Counted from the stretch's first letter, positions 1 to 7,108 are shown. The stretch: DNA of 20,933 nt from an uncultured Clostridia bacterium (GCA_937893945.1 CALCTA010000009.1:1-20933), one strand, 5' to 3'. Numbers and translations: made by a program. The notes: generated by a model not told the origin, from the letters alone.

Positions 1-25
1 TTGTCCGCTTCCGGACAGCTTTCCT

Positions 26-54
26 ATTTTACCACCTTCGTCCCCTTTTGTCAA
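26..54 (-). promoter_or_regulatory. Sigma-A promoter firing off the left edge
   Basis: On the minus strand TTGACA (49-54) is followed after exactly 17 bases by TAAAAT (26-31). It points toward a gene beyond the left edge, so the first 240 bases are probably a divergent intergenic region. A short GTCCG/CGGAC hairpin (3-16) would lie in the leader. I see no convincing gene in 1-240. Confidence 0.55.
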
Positions 55-208
55 GACCTTTTTTTGATTTTTTTAGAAACTGTTCTTTTGACCAAAAAGG
101 ATCTTTCAAAAGCCAAAGTTGCTGACATTTTTCATAAATTCCGACCCGAATGTACCAAAAACAAGCCTGCCTGTCCGAATACTTTCGCTCTCCTATGCAT
201 ACACTTTC

Positions 209-231
209 TATAATAGTATATAAAAGGAAGG
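209..231 (+). promoter_or_regulatory. Possible -10 and ribosome site of first GH25 gene
   Basis: TATAAT at 209-214 is a perfect -10, but no good -35 is seen at 16-18 bp spacing, so an activator or an alternative sigma factor may be needed. GGAAGG (226-231) lies 9 bases before the ATG at 241 and supports that start. Confidence 0.4.
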
Positions 232-240
232 AAAAACCAA

Positions 241-1506
241 ATGGCAGCAAAAAGAATTCTTATTCCCATCATATTGGCGCTTGTATTCGCGCTCGTTATC
301 TGCTCTTCCCTTTTGGCAGTCCTGCTTCTTCAAGGGCGCTCATCTATCTGTCCGCATCCTTCCTTCAAAGAAATAGAAATAGCGTCTACTTGTAGTGAAG
401 AAGGAAAAATAACACGCCGCTGTGAGTTCTGCGACTACGAATACGTCTCAGAGATACTTCCGAGGGCTGAGCACACGCTTTTGTCGATGAGTCTGCCGCC
501 CACTTGCACTTCTCAGGGCTACACGATCTACTATTGCGAGTGCGGCTATACCTATCGCGCCGATTTTCAGTCTCCACTTGAGCATAAGCTTATAAGTGAG
601 GTGGTCGCTCCAAGCTGTAATGAAACAGGCTGCACGCGCTATTCCTGCGCTAACTGCTCATTCTCATACGAGAGCAACTTCTCAGAGCCGCTCGGGCATA
701 AATTCAGCAAAACACTTCATCTTCCGACCGCCACCTCTGCGGGATATACCGAGTACACCTGTGATTGCTCTTACTCATACCGTGGCGACTACGTTTATTA
801 CAGCGATATACTTGAGAGTGCCTACTGCTCGGGCACAGACGTTCTTGCTAAAGGTATAGACGTTTCGCGTTGGAATCACCAGATAGATGCCGCAAGTGGC
901 AAATATCTTCCTCTCGACTGGGCGGCTATCAAGGCGCAGGGCGTGGATTTTGTGATACTCAAAGCGGGAAGCACCAAGAGCGGAATTGAGCCGACCTTTC
1001 TTATGGACTACGAGGGCGCGAGGGCGGCGGGGCTTGAGGTAGGCGCGTATTTTTACACCTATTCAACAACTGTGGCAGGCATCACGCACGATGCCGAGAT
1101 GCTTCTGCTCTGGCTTGAGGGCAAGCAGTTTGAATATCCGATATATCTCGACCTCGAGGATTCAAGCCTTGCGGGGCTCGGCAAAAATCACTTAAGCGCT
1201 ATGTGTGAGGCATTTTTGTGCAAGCTTCAACAGAACGGCTACTATGCAGGTCTTTACACTAACCACACCTGGCTTACCACTATTCTCGACACTCCGCGAA
1301 TGGTAACGCTGTTTGACCTGTGGTACGCGCGCTATCCGCTGACCGAAAAGCCTACCTGGAACGAGGAGAAATACGGCAAGCAGCTCGGAATGTGGCAGTA
1401 CACCGAAAGTGGCGTGCTTGAGGGTGCTGACGGGTATTTTGACCTTAACTATTCCTATAAAGATTACGGCGAGATAATGAAAAAATGGGGACTTAACGGA
1501 TTTTGA
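241..1506 (+). CDS. Signal-anchored GH25 muramidase with Cys-rich repeats
   Basis: This 421-residue protein is a probable cell-surface lysozyme that cleaves the MurNAc-GlcNAc bond of peptidoglycan. Residues 5-31 form a hydrophobic signal anchor. Residues about 47-185 hold four repeats of 37-39 residues, each with a C-x2-C or C-x-C pair; most also have a leading Cys and a trailing His (C51, C61/C64, H78; C89, C99/C101, H115; C126, C136/C139, H153). The fourth copy keeps only C175/C177. The GH25 domain (PF01183) runs from about residue 205 to the end, with the GIDVSRW motif (D207), the DLE pair (D304, E306) and FDLNY (D401) at expected catalytic positions. It is a close paralogue of the gene at 4167. 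The catalytic family is well supported; zinc or wall binding by the repeats is inferred. Confidence 0.9.
   Translation: MAAKRILIPIILALVFALVICSSLLAVLLLQGRSSICPHPSFKEIEIASTCSEEGKITRRCEFCDYEYVSEILPRAEHTLLSMSLPPTCTSQGYTIYYCECGYTYRADFQSPLEHKLISEVVAPSCNETGCTRYSCANCSFSYESNFSEPLGHKFSKTLHLPTATSAGYTEYTCDCSYSYRGDYVYYSDILESAYCSGTDVLAKGIDVSRWNHQIDAASGKYLPLDWAAIKAQGVDFVILKAGSTKSGIEPTFLMDYEGARAAGLEVGAYFYTYSTTVAGITHDAEMLLLWLEGKQFEYPIYLDLEDSSLAGLGKNHLSAMCEAFLCKLQQNGYYAGLYTNHTWLTTILDTPRMVTLFDLWYARYPLTEKPTWNEEKYGKQLGMWQYTESGVLEGADGYFDLNYSYKDYGEIMKKWGLNGF
1319..1401 (+). repeat. 83-bp near-identical tract shared with 5281-5363
   Basis: This stretch of the first GH25 gene matches 5281-5363 at 82 of 83 positions; the only difference is at 1338/5300. 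Surrounding paralogous sequence is clearly more diverged. Both copies encode the same peptide, around the WYARYPL and GMWQY motifs. Confidence 0.9.
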
Positions 1507-1516
1507 AAGCCGCAAA

Positions 1517-1556
1517 AACGGCTCGGAGCGGTTGCTCCGAGCCGTTTGATTTTTTA
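1517..1556. terminator. Bidirectional terminator between convergent genes
   Basis: A perfect 13-bp stem (1517-1529 with 1534-1546) has a GGTT loop. It is followed on the plus strand by a T-rich run (1549-1555) and preceded by five A (1514-1518), which give a short U run for the opposite strand. It serves both the GH25 gene ending at 1506 and the beta-propeller gene ending at 1554. Confidence 0.9.
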
Positions 1557-3377
1557 GTTTTGTTCGTCTGTGTCGGGCTGCTCTGCATCAATGTTATCAA
1601 TATCCACCGCCACTACCCTAAAATCATTTTCACCGAACATATACATATATCCGTCTATATAAACTCCGCGCTTTATTTCTTCGTTTCTACCGCCAAGTTC
1701 AACGCTGAAAAGCTCAACGAAGCGCTCGTTCTCGGAGTCAAACTTGACAAGCGTGTACAGATAGTCAGCATTTCCTGTTTTTATATCATAATTTTCCCAT
1801 CGAGCAAATCCAATAAGCTGATTTTCGCGATCAATATAGTATGCCTCATGGGTAATCGGGAATACACCCTCAAAGATCTCATACTTGCAAGTGCTGACAA
1901 CTCGATCTTCTGATTCCTTGTACCCCTCTATCTTCAAGGTGCTCATCCAATCGCCTTCGTAGCATCCTATTCCAACAAGATATCCGTTACCAAAATCCAC
2001 AAGTGAGGTGGATAGTCCTTCAATAGTTCCCGTCTCCTTGTAGGATATGTTGTCAAGGTCGGAAAGATCAAAGAAGAACACGGGGTCTAAAAATTGATTC
2101 ATCCTCTTTAACGCTGTGCATACGTAAGCATTGTTTCCGTCAAATCGGACAGAATACACGATCTCTCCCTCGGGAGCAAAGCTCTTGACCGATGCAACCT
2201 CATCAAAAGTCTCAAGAGAGATGCAGTAGAGATCTGCGCTTGTTTGAGTAGTAGTTACCACGCGCAAAATGCCCTCGTGCTCATCCATACCCCGCAGATT
2301 CATCCATCCATCGACCGATACAGAACCAAGAACTTCAAAATTTTCTCCCGAATAGTCAACCGCAAGAATAGCCGTTCGCCTGTTTGCGTTTTCGCTGACC
2401 CTCTCATCTCCCCAAAAGAAGATCTTATCCTTTGAAACGTAAGGCTCGACTCTGTAAGAAAGTGCCGCAATATTTTTCTCAAGAGTAAGATCCTTCTGAT
2501 CAAGCATCAAAGCAATAGTATATGCGTGATCTGTCATTTTCTCGTTGCAAACTATCTCACAATCTTGAAGAAGTTCATATCCGTTTCCTAAATCAATTAA
2601 GGGAAGGAAGCTTTCGGGGTTGCCATAATCAATTCTATCATCAACCGGAGTATATCTTACAAACAGCATAAGCTTACCGTCCTTAAGCCTTGCTGATATG
2701 GGCACCCCCTTGAGCCTTATCATAGCTCTTTGTGTTATCTGCGTAGGGTCTGAAACATCAAGCGAATATACCTCCGCGTTTGCAATACCCTCGTAACGCG
2801 AATTGCAGATGGCCGTAATAGTTTTACCGTCCTCGGAAAGCAAAATATCAATGTCATAAACGTTGCCCGCTGAGACCGGTTTTACATGATAAGATCCAAC
2901 CTCTACAGACTCTGCTCCATCTATAGAGAAAGCCCTTATATAATCTCCGTCGGAATAGAATATATGCGTATTTGTTCGCTTTATAAAATCCTCTTCTTCG
3001 ATACCGTGAGTCTGATTATCCGTGATCTGCACGTTTGAAGCGCTACTTCCATTGTATTCATGAACGATATCAAGGGTTTCCATGTATTCAAAATACTCAT
3101 CAAGGCTTCTGATGACCTCAAAATACTCGCTATCCTGATACTGTTTGATCCTCTCGGGTATCTCGTCGGTCATATCCGGTTGCTGCTCATCTTCCTCTCT
3201 GCTCAGCAGCAGAGTGCCGATAACTACGCCCGTAGTCAGCAGCGCGATGCACGCCGCGATAGCAACAAGGCGAAATGCAAGCGGTTTTCTTGCCTTCTTA
3301 TCTATATTTGGCGCCGCTTCTTCCACGAATTTGGGATCAAGCTTTTCAAAAGCGTCAAAAATATCATTCTTTTTCAT
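1554..3377 (-). CDS. Membrane-anchored beta-propeller (PF09826) protein, possible anti-sigma partner
   Basis: The 607-residue protein has a short cytoplasmic head (1-35), one membrane segment (about 36-58) and a large extracellular part. The stretch NVQITDNQTHGIEEEDFIK resembles the hallmark NVQxxGVxExDxxK motif of the secreted beta-propeller family PF09826. Repeating blade-like units continue to near the C-terminus, which ends in an acidic tail. Its ATG overlaps the sigma-factor stop codon (ATGA), so the two are translationally coupled. A small cytoplasmic head, one TM and a sensor domain directly after an ECF sigma gene is the architecture of a membrane anti-sigma factor; that role is inferred, since I see no zinc-binding HxxxCxxC motif. 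It could instead simply be a target of the sigma factor. Confidence 0.85.
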   Translation of the reverse strand: MKKNDIFDAFEKLDPKFVEEAAPNIDKKARKPLAFRLVAIAACIALLTTGVVIGTLLLSREEDEQQPDMTDEIPERIKQYQDSEYFEVIRSLDEYFEYMETLDIVHEYNGSSASNVQITDNQTHGIEEEDFIKRTNTHIFYSDGDYIRAFSIDGAESVEVGSYHVKPVSAGNVYDIDILLSEDGKTITAICNSRYEGIANAEVYSLDVSDPTQITQRAMIRLKGVPISARLKDGKLMLFVRYTPVDDRIDYGNPESFLPLIDLGNGYELLQDCEIVCNEKMTDHAYTIALMLDQKDLTLEKNIAALSYRVEPYVSKDKIFFWGDERVSENANRRTAILAVDYSGENFEVLGSVSVDGWMNLRGMDEHEGILRVVTTTQTSADLYCISLETFDEVASVKSFAPEGEIVYSVRFDGNNAYVCTALKRMNQFLDPVFFFDLSDLDNISYKETGTIEGLSTSLVDFGNGYLVGIGCYEGDWMSTLKIEGYKESEDRVVSTCKYEIFEGVFPITHEAYYIDRENQLIGFARWENYDIKTGNADYLYTLVKFDSENERFVELFSVELGGRNEEIKRGVYIDGYMYMFGENDFRVVAVDIDNIDAEQPDTDEQN

Positions 3378-3928
3378 ATAAATACCCCCTCTTTTTCAAG
3401 AAAAGCCTTCAGCTTTTCTCTCGTGCGGTAAAGAACGGTCGTAACGGTGTTTCTGTTCATCGAGTTGTCGCGCGCTATCTGCTCGGTACTGCACATATAC
3501 CAATATCTTTGCACGAATATCCTGCGGTCTCTCGCGTCAAGCCCCGAGACAAATCGGTTCAGCGCATCAGCAATGCGCTCGCTCTCTGCCTCGTCGCGCT
3601 CTCTTTCGTCGGGAATACACTCCGCAAGCTCGTCTATCGCGGCCTCAACACAGCCTCCCCGCTTTTCAGCTTTTCTCTTTCTGTACCTGTCGAGCGAAAG
3701 ATTGCGGCATATCGTACCTATATACGAGCGCAGACGCGTAGGATATTCAGGTGGCATACTGTTCCAGGCGCGCAGGTAGGTATCGTTCTGCACCTCACGG
3801 GCATCCTCACCGTCGGACAAGAGATTATTGGCAATATAGAGAATATATCTGCCGTATTTCTTATCGGTCTCGGCGATCGCGTCCTCTGAACGCTTCCAAA
3901 ACAGATCTACTATTTGCTTGTCGTCCAT
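3374..3928 (-). CDS. ECF-type RNA polymerase sigma factor
   Basis: This 184-residue protein has the two-domain layout of ECF sigma factors. Region 2 covers roughly residues 15-80, including the DAREVQNDTYLRAW helix that contacts the -10 element and core polymerase. Region 4 covers roughly 120-178 and contains the helix-turn-helix STEQIARDNSMNRNTVTTVLYR. The longer frame could open at a TTG (3955), but the ATG at 3928 is preferred because AAAGGAG sits about 8 bases upstream. Its TGA stop overlaps the ATG of the beta-propeller gene. The operon has its own sigma-A-like promoter at 4035-4063. Target genes are unknown; the flanking muramidases make an envelope regulon plausible, but that is inference. 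Confidence 0.9.
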   Translation of the reverse strand: MDDKQIVDLFWKRSEDAIAETDKKYGRYILYIANNLLSDGEDAREVQNDTYLRAWNSMPPEYPTRLRSYIGTICRNLSLDRYRKRKAEKRGGCVEAAIDELAECIPDERERDEAESERIADALNRFVSGLDARDRRIFVQRYWYMCSTEQIARDNSMNRNTVTTVLYRTREKLKAFLEKEGVFI

Positions 3929-4034
3929 ACCGTCTCTCCTTTCATTGTAATTCAAGGGTCCCTTTCACTCTAACAGACGAAAAAAATGGGGGAATATTTC
4001 AAAAATTGAAAAAATTTTTAGAATTATTTTTTTA

Positions 4035-4063
4035 ATTATATCATTTCCGCTCCCTGCTGTCAA
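4035..4063 (-). promoter_or_regulatory. Sigma-A promoter of the sigma/beta-propeller operon
   Basis: Minus strand: TTGACA (4058-4063), 17-bp spacer, TATAAT (4035-4040). It leaves an AT-rich leader of about 100 bases before the sigma-factor ATG. It is back-to-back with the promoter at 4096-4124, with only 32 bp between the two -35 boxes. Confidence 0.75.
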
Positions 4064-4095
4064 GGTGGAGGTAAATATTACCACGCCTTGAAATA

Positions 4096-4124
4096 TTGAC
4101 AAGCAGAGCAAATTATGCTAAAAT
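4096..4124 (+). promoter_or_regulatory. Sigma-A promoter of second GH25 gene
   Basis: TTGACA (4096-4101), 17-bp spacer, TAAAAT (4119-4124), with TGC just before the -10 as in an extended -10. It lies 42 bases before the TTG start of the muramidase lipoprotein. Confidence 0.8.
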
Positions 4125-4166
4125 ATCCTCATACAGCACATATACCCATTTTGGAGGAAAACAAAC

Positions 4167-5468
4167 TTGAAATTGAGATACTTTACAATATTTTTAACCG
4201 CACTTCTGCTGCTTGCCCTTCTCTGCTCCTGCGAGCAGGCTGACGCTTTGGGCGATGAGAGCGCGCGCCCGACCGAGCAGCCGACAGAAGCGCCCGAGCA
4301 GACCGAGGCGGTATGCCTGCACAGATACGGCGACTGGCAGACCGAGACCGAGCCCACCTGCACGTCAGACGGACTTGAGAAAAGGATCTGTCTTTTGTGC
4401 GAGGATATACTCGAGAGATCCATTCCCATGCGCGAGCATACGCTGAAGAAAACTCTCTACGCTCCCGACTGCACAAACGAGGGATACATAGAGTGCGTAT
4501 GCGAGTGCGGATATTCATACCGCACCGACGTAGTCGCGCCAAAGGGACATACTCTCAGCGAAAATATAACTCTTCCCACCTGCGACGAGCAAGGATACAC
4601 CGAGTACGATTGCTCTGACTGCGACTATTCATATATCGGAAGCTTTGTTGCCGCAAAGGGACATAGCTTTACCCACGAGCGCAGTCTTCCCACCATTCTC
4701 ACCCCCGGATACACGACGCACACCTGCGAATGCTCGTTCAGTTATACCGACGAATATATTTTCTACAGCGATATACTTGAGAACGCATACTGCTCGAATA
4801 CCGAGGTACTCGCAAAGGGTATCGACGTGTCGCGTTGGAATCACGAGCAGGATGCAAACGGAAATTATCTGCCGCTTGATTGGAGCTCTATCAAGGCTCA
4901 GGGCGTGGATTTCGTGATAATTAAGGCAGGAAGCACCAAGAGCGGCATTGAACCGACGTTTGCTATGGACTACGAGGGCGCACGCGCGGCGGGACTTGAG
5001 ATAGGCGTTTATTTCTACACCTATGCCACCACTATCGAGGGCATCCGCGCTGACGCTGAGGCACTTCTCGGCTATATTGAGGGAAAGAAATTTGAATATC
5101 CGATATACCTCGACCTTGAGGACCCCTCTCTTGAAGCCCTGGGCAAGAATTATCTTTCGGATATGTGCGAAGCCTTTACCGTTACCTTACAGGAGAAGGG
5201 TTATTATGCCGCGCTCTACTCAAATCACAACTGGCTGACCAACATTCTTGACAGCGCAAAGGTCTTCTCTCTCTACGACGTGTGGTACGCGCGCTATCCT
5301 CTGACCGAAAAGCCTACCTGGAACGAGGAGAAATACGGCAAGCAGCTCGGAATGTGGCAGTACTCCGACAGCGGCACGTTCGAGGGATTTTCTTGCTACT
5401 TTGATATGAACTATGCCTATAAGGACTATTCCGAGATAATGAAAAAGTGGGGCCTTAACGGATTTTGA
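4167..5468 (+). CDS. GH25 muramidase lipoprotein with Cys-rich repeats
   Basis: This 433-residue paralogue of the gene at 241 should cleave peptidoglycan from the outer face of the membrane. It starts at TTG (4167), supported by GGAGG at 4153-4157. A lipoprotein signal ends at the lipobox LCSC (Cys22), followed by a Pro/Glu/Thr linker (about 30-48). Four Cys repeats with a period near 37 follow (leading Cys at 65 and 102, each with a C-x2-C or C-x-C pair); as in the first paralogue, the last copy lacks its leading Cys. The GH25 domain carries D220 (GIDVSRW), D316/E318 (YLDLED) and a terminal FDMNY. The N-terminal anchors differ in kind while repeats and catalytic domains match, so the two are duplicates that changed their mode of attachment. 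Confidence 0.92.
   Translation: MKLRYFTIFLTALLLLALLCSCEQADALGDESARPTEQPTEAPEQTEAVCLHRYGDWQTETEPTCTSDGLEKRICLLCEDILERSIPMREHTLKKTLYAPDCTNEGYIECVCECGYSYRTDVVAPKGHTLSENITLPTCDEQGYTEYDCSDCDYSYIGSFVAAKGHSFTHERSLPTILTPGYTTHTCECSFSYTDEYIFYSDILENAYCSNTEVLAKGIDVSRWNHEQDANGNYLPLDWSSIKAQGVDFVIIKAGSTKSGIEPTFAMDYEGARAAGLEIGVYFYTYATTIEGIRADAEALLGYIEGKKFEYPIYLDLEDPSLEALGKNYLSDMCEAFTVTLQEKGYYAALYSNHNWLTNILDSAKVFSLYDVWYARYPLTEKPTWNEEKYGKQLGMWQYSDSGTFEGFSCYFDMNYAYKDYSEIMKKWGLNGF
5281..5363 (+). repeat. 83-bp near-identical tract shared with 1319-1401
   Basis: Partner of the tract in the first GH25 gene, differing at one base (5300). The boundaries fall sharply into diverged sequence on both sides, as expected of a conversion tract. 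Confidence 0.9.
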
Positions 5469-5505
5469 GCTGTCCCGCCAAGGCTTTTGAGGTAATTCAT
5501 AATAT

Positions 5506-5541
5506 AAAAAGCACCCTTTGGGGTGCCTACCATAAAGCAGG
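5506..5541. repeat. Left arm of inverted repeat around the XRE gene
   Basis: The reverse complement of this 36-nt stretch matches 6753-6788 at 30 of 36 positions, beginning with an identical 12-nt block CCTGCTTTATGG and ending in GGGTGCTTTTT. Read on the minus strand it forms a GCACCC/GGGTGC hairpin plus T run, so it can act as a leftward terminator. Confidence 0.75.
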
Positions 5542-5580
5542 AAAACGCATCATCTACATTGGTGGTGCGTTTTTGCTTTT
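5542..5580 (+). terminator. Rho-independent terminator after second GH25 gene
   Basis: An 11-bp stem with two G-T pairs (5544-5554 with 5561-5571) is followed by a T-rich tail. It lies about 75 bases after the muramidase stop and ahead of the XRE promoter. Confidence 0.75.
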
Positions 5581-5615
5581 CAACCTACAGTTGAAAAATC
5601 TCGTTTAAGCAGTTA

Positions 5616-5644
5616 TTGTCAAAAAAAGATCGCCGTGATATAAT
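5616..5644 (+). promoter_or_regulatory. Sigma-A promoter of the XRE regulator
   Basis: TTGTCA (5616-5621), 17-bp spacer, TATAAT (5639-5644). The ATG of the regulator follows 45 bases downstream. Confidence 0.8.
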
Positions 5645-5688
5645 AAAAGCACAAGGCAGGCGCCGCCTTGAAATTCGGAGGTGAATTT

Positions 5689-6480
5689 ATGAATATTGGA
5701 AACAAAATTAAAGAATTGAGAAAACAGCGTGGCATTACTCAAGAACAACTTGCGGATAGCATAGGTGTTTCCTTTCAAGCGGTTAGCAAATGGGAAAATA
5801 ATATAGCTTTGCCCGATATAACATTAGCTCCTGCTTTGGCAAGTTATTTCGGTGTATCTATGGACACTCTTTTCGATTTTAATTTGCAGGAAATTGAAGA
5901 TAAAGTATTTGCTATCGCAAAAGAAAGCTGGAAATATCGCAGTTCCGATTGGGAGAAAGCACGAAACATTATTGATGAAGGATTAAAAACATATCCTGAT
6001 AATGTTATTCTATTACTTAACAGACTTTACGTTATGAGTAGCAAGGAAACTCCCGACGAGGTTATCGCTATCGCGTTGAAAATTATTGATTTCTCTAAAG
6101 ACGAAGCAATAAAATATGATGCCTGTCAATTCTTGGCGTATGCGTACAAAGCAAAAGGAGATTTGGAAGGTGCGCGAAAGGCAATCGATATAATTCCTGA
6201 TATTCGCTTTTCAAATCAAAGATTGAAAGCGTCCATATTGGAAGGAAAAGAGAAATGGGATGCTGCATGTCAAGAGTTTAATGAAGCTCTATATGCTTTC
6301 ATGTTTATCACTTACAGGATGGCAGAATGTTGCGATGACAGAGGCGAATATAACGAAGCATTAGAATATTACGAGAATGCTTTGCGTGTACTTGACATCT
6401 ATAAAGTGAAAGAAAGCTGGTATGGTTTCCGAGAAGGGTTCAATGAAGGAATAGCTGAGATAAAAGAAAAATCAAAATAG
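5689..6480 (+). CDS. XRE-family regulator with TPR-like C-terminal domain
   Basis: This 263-residue protein has an N-terminal Cro/C1-type helix-turn-helix (about residues 3-58, including GITQEQLADSIGVSFQAVSKWE). A helical part from about residue 80 shows TPR-like pairs (WEKARNIIDEGLKTYPDN, ALEYYENALRVL). Such proteins usually bind DNA through the N-terminus and a peptide or protein signal through the TPRs. ATG 5689 is chosen over an upstream TTG (5668) because CGGAGG stands 8 bases before it. Codon use is AT-rich (GAA, AAA, TTA, ATT) and visibly unlike neighbouring genes. It is monocistronic with its own promoter and lies inside an inverted-repeat pair, suggesting acquisition by transfer. Target genes are unknown. 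Confidence 0.88.
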   Translation: MNIGNKIKELRKQRGITQEQLADSIGVSFQAVSKWENNIALPDITLAPALASYFGVSMDTLFDFNLQEIEDKVFAIAKESWKYRSSDWEKARNIIDEGLKTYPDNVILLLNRLYVMSSKETPDEVIAIALKIIDFSKDEAIKYDACQFLAYAYKAKGDLEGARKAIDIIPDIRFSNQRLKASILEGKEKWDAACQEFNEALYAFMFITYRMAECCDDRGEYNEALEYYENALRVLDIYKVKESWYGFREGFNEGIAEIKEKSK

Positions 6481-6639
6481 AAATCGCTTTTGTGTCCACA
6501 AAAGCAGTGCTTGTCAGGAAAATTGACAAGGCATAGATGAACATAAAAAAGGCTCCCTTGTGTAAAGGGAGGCTCATTACCGCCCGACCATTCACCTGAA
6601 AGGTGTAACACACTATACCTTGCAAGCAAGATGTGTAAA
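6481..6639. repeat. Run of short hairpins after the XRE gene
   Basis: No gene is seen. Consecutive short inverted repeats are: 6486-6505 (9-bp stem), 6510-6530 (7 bp), 6553-6571 (7 bp, CTCCCTT/AAGGGAG), 6593-6605 (5 bp) and 6619-6630 (5 bp). The CTCCCTT hairpin resembles MITE-like debris familiar from clostridial genomes. The first hairpin has no U run and is a poor terminator. Confidence 0.5.
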
Positions 6640-6675
6640 AAAAGGACAGAGAAATTTCACATTCTCTGTCCTTTT
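6640..6675. terminator. Bidirectional terminator-like hairpin
   Basis: A perfect 14-bp stem (6640-6653 with 6662-6675) has A-rich and T-rich outer ends. It lies about 160 bases after the XRE stop and could end transcripts from either side. Confidence 0.65.
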
Positions 6676-6676
6676 C

Positions 6677-6726
6677 CGTAGGGGCGAACTGCGTTCGTCC
6701 GCGGGCGTTCACAGAACGCCCCTACG
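6677..6726. repeat. REP/MITE-like palindromic element
   Basis: Perfect 10-bp terminal inverted repeats CGTAGGGGCG / CGCCCCTACG (6677-6686, 6717-6726) enclose a nested hairpin GGGCGTTC-ACA-GAACGCCC (6703-6721). It is GC-rich in an AT-rich setting. Similar GTAGGGGCG palindromes are dispersed in many clostridial genomes as far as I recall; copy number here cannot be judged from one window. Confidence 0.7.
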
Positions 6727-6752
6727 AAGATGATTTTCTATCGGTAGGTAAA

Positions 6753-6788
6753 CCTGCTTTATGGAAGACACCTCTTTGGGTGCTTTTT
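6753..6788. repeat. Right arm of inverted repeat and probable XRE-side terminator
   Basis: Matches the reverse complement of 5506-5541 at 30 of 36 positions. On the plus strand it ends in a weak hairpin plus T run. It continues into GGTGCGGCG (6796-6804), which resembles the tRNA-Arg acceptor end, suggesting an older decayed copy of the terminator-plus-tRNA-end unit. Confidence 0.65.
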
Positions 6789-6804
6789 TGCTTTTGGTGC
6801 GGCG

Positions 6805-6875
6805 TTCGGTCAACGTTCTCAAAACAACTCGCTGGGTTGTTTTGCTCACTACTTCGAATCCCTTGTTAAAATGCC
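6805..6875. repeat. 71-nt block, copy A
   Basis: Direct repeat of 6996-7066 (65 of 71 identical, offset 191). It contains the hairpin CAAAACAAC/GTTGTTTTG (6819-6843) and a 12-nt TTCGAATCCCTT stretch identical in sequence to the T-arm of the adjacent tRNA but in opposite orientation. Confidence 0.85.
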
Positions 6876-6882
6876 GTGGCAC

Positions 6883-6917
6883 AAAAAAAGCAGACAGCTG
6901 ATGCTGTCTGCTTTTTT
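6883..6917. terminator. Terminator hairpin inside the duplicated unit
   Basis: A 15-bp stem (left arm within 6883-6898, right arm 6903-6917) with loop TGAT, A-rich on one side and six T on the other. It occupies the same relative position as the tRNA terminator at 7071-7108 but its sequence is different. Confidence 0.75.
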
Positions 6918-6918
6918 A

Positions 6919-6938
6919 TGGCACGGCGTAAGGGATTC
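6919..6938 (-). pseudogene. Duplicated 3' end of tRNA-Arg
   Basis: Twenty bases identical to 7108-7127: CCA, discriminator, acceptor strand and part of the T-stem/loop of tRNA-Arg. The remainder of a tRNA is absent. It may be a decayed tandem tRNA copy or an att-like scar of a tRNA-targeting integrase. Confidence 0.75.
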
Positions 6939-6995
6939 TTCTTGATTTTTTCTCGATGTTTTGGATTTGATTCAAGGTAACATCTCGCAAAAATC

Positions 6996-7066
6996 TTCGG
7001 TCAACGTTCTCAAAACAACTCTCTGGGTTGTTTTGTGAACTACTTCGAATCCCTTGTTTATATGCC
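6996..7066. repeat. 71-nt block, copy B
   Basis: Second copy of the block at 6805-6875, directly beyond the tRNA-Arg terminator. Six substitutions separate the copies. It keeps the AACAAC/GTTGTT hairpin and the inverted TTCGAATCCCTT stretch. Confidence 0.85.
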
Positions 7067-7070
7067 TGTC

Positions 7071-7108
7071 AAAAACAAAAAGCACCCTATTGGGTGCTTT
7101 TTGTTTTT
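7071..7108. terminator. tRNA-Arg terminator
   Basis: A perfect 17-bp stem (7071-7087 with 7092-7108) with TATT loop, starting at the last base of the tRNA CCA end. On the minus strand GGGTGC is followed by TTTTTGTTTTT, a strong intrinsic terminator. Confidence 0.85.

Noticed and set aside
1..213. 70-codon frame at the left edge
   Set aside because: No ribosome site or protein-like composition; the region carries a minus-strand promoter instead.
3275..3889. 204-codon plus-strand frame over the sigma factor
   Set aside because: Antisense to well-supported sigma regions 2 and 4.
6440..6712. Small minus-strand frames after the XRE gene
   Set aside because: They read through hairpins and the palindromic element; no ribosome site.
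6805..7066. Two direct repeats with hairpins as a possible CRISPR array
   Set aside because: Only two 71-nt copies, 6 differences, a 120-nt interval filled by terminator and tRNA sequence, and no cas genes.
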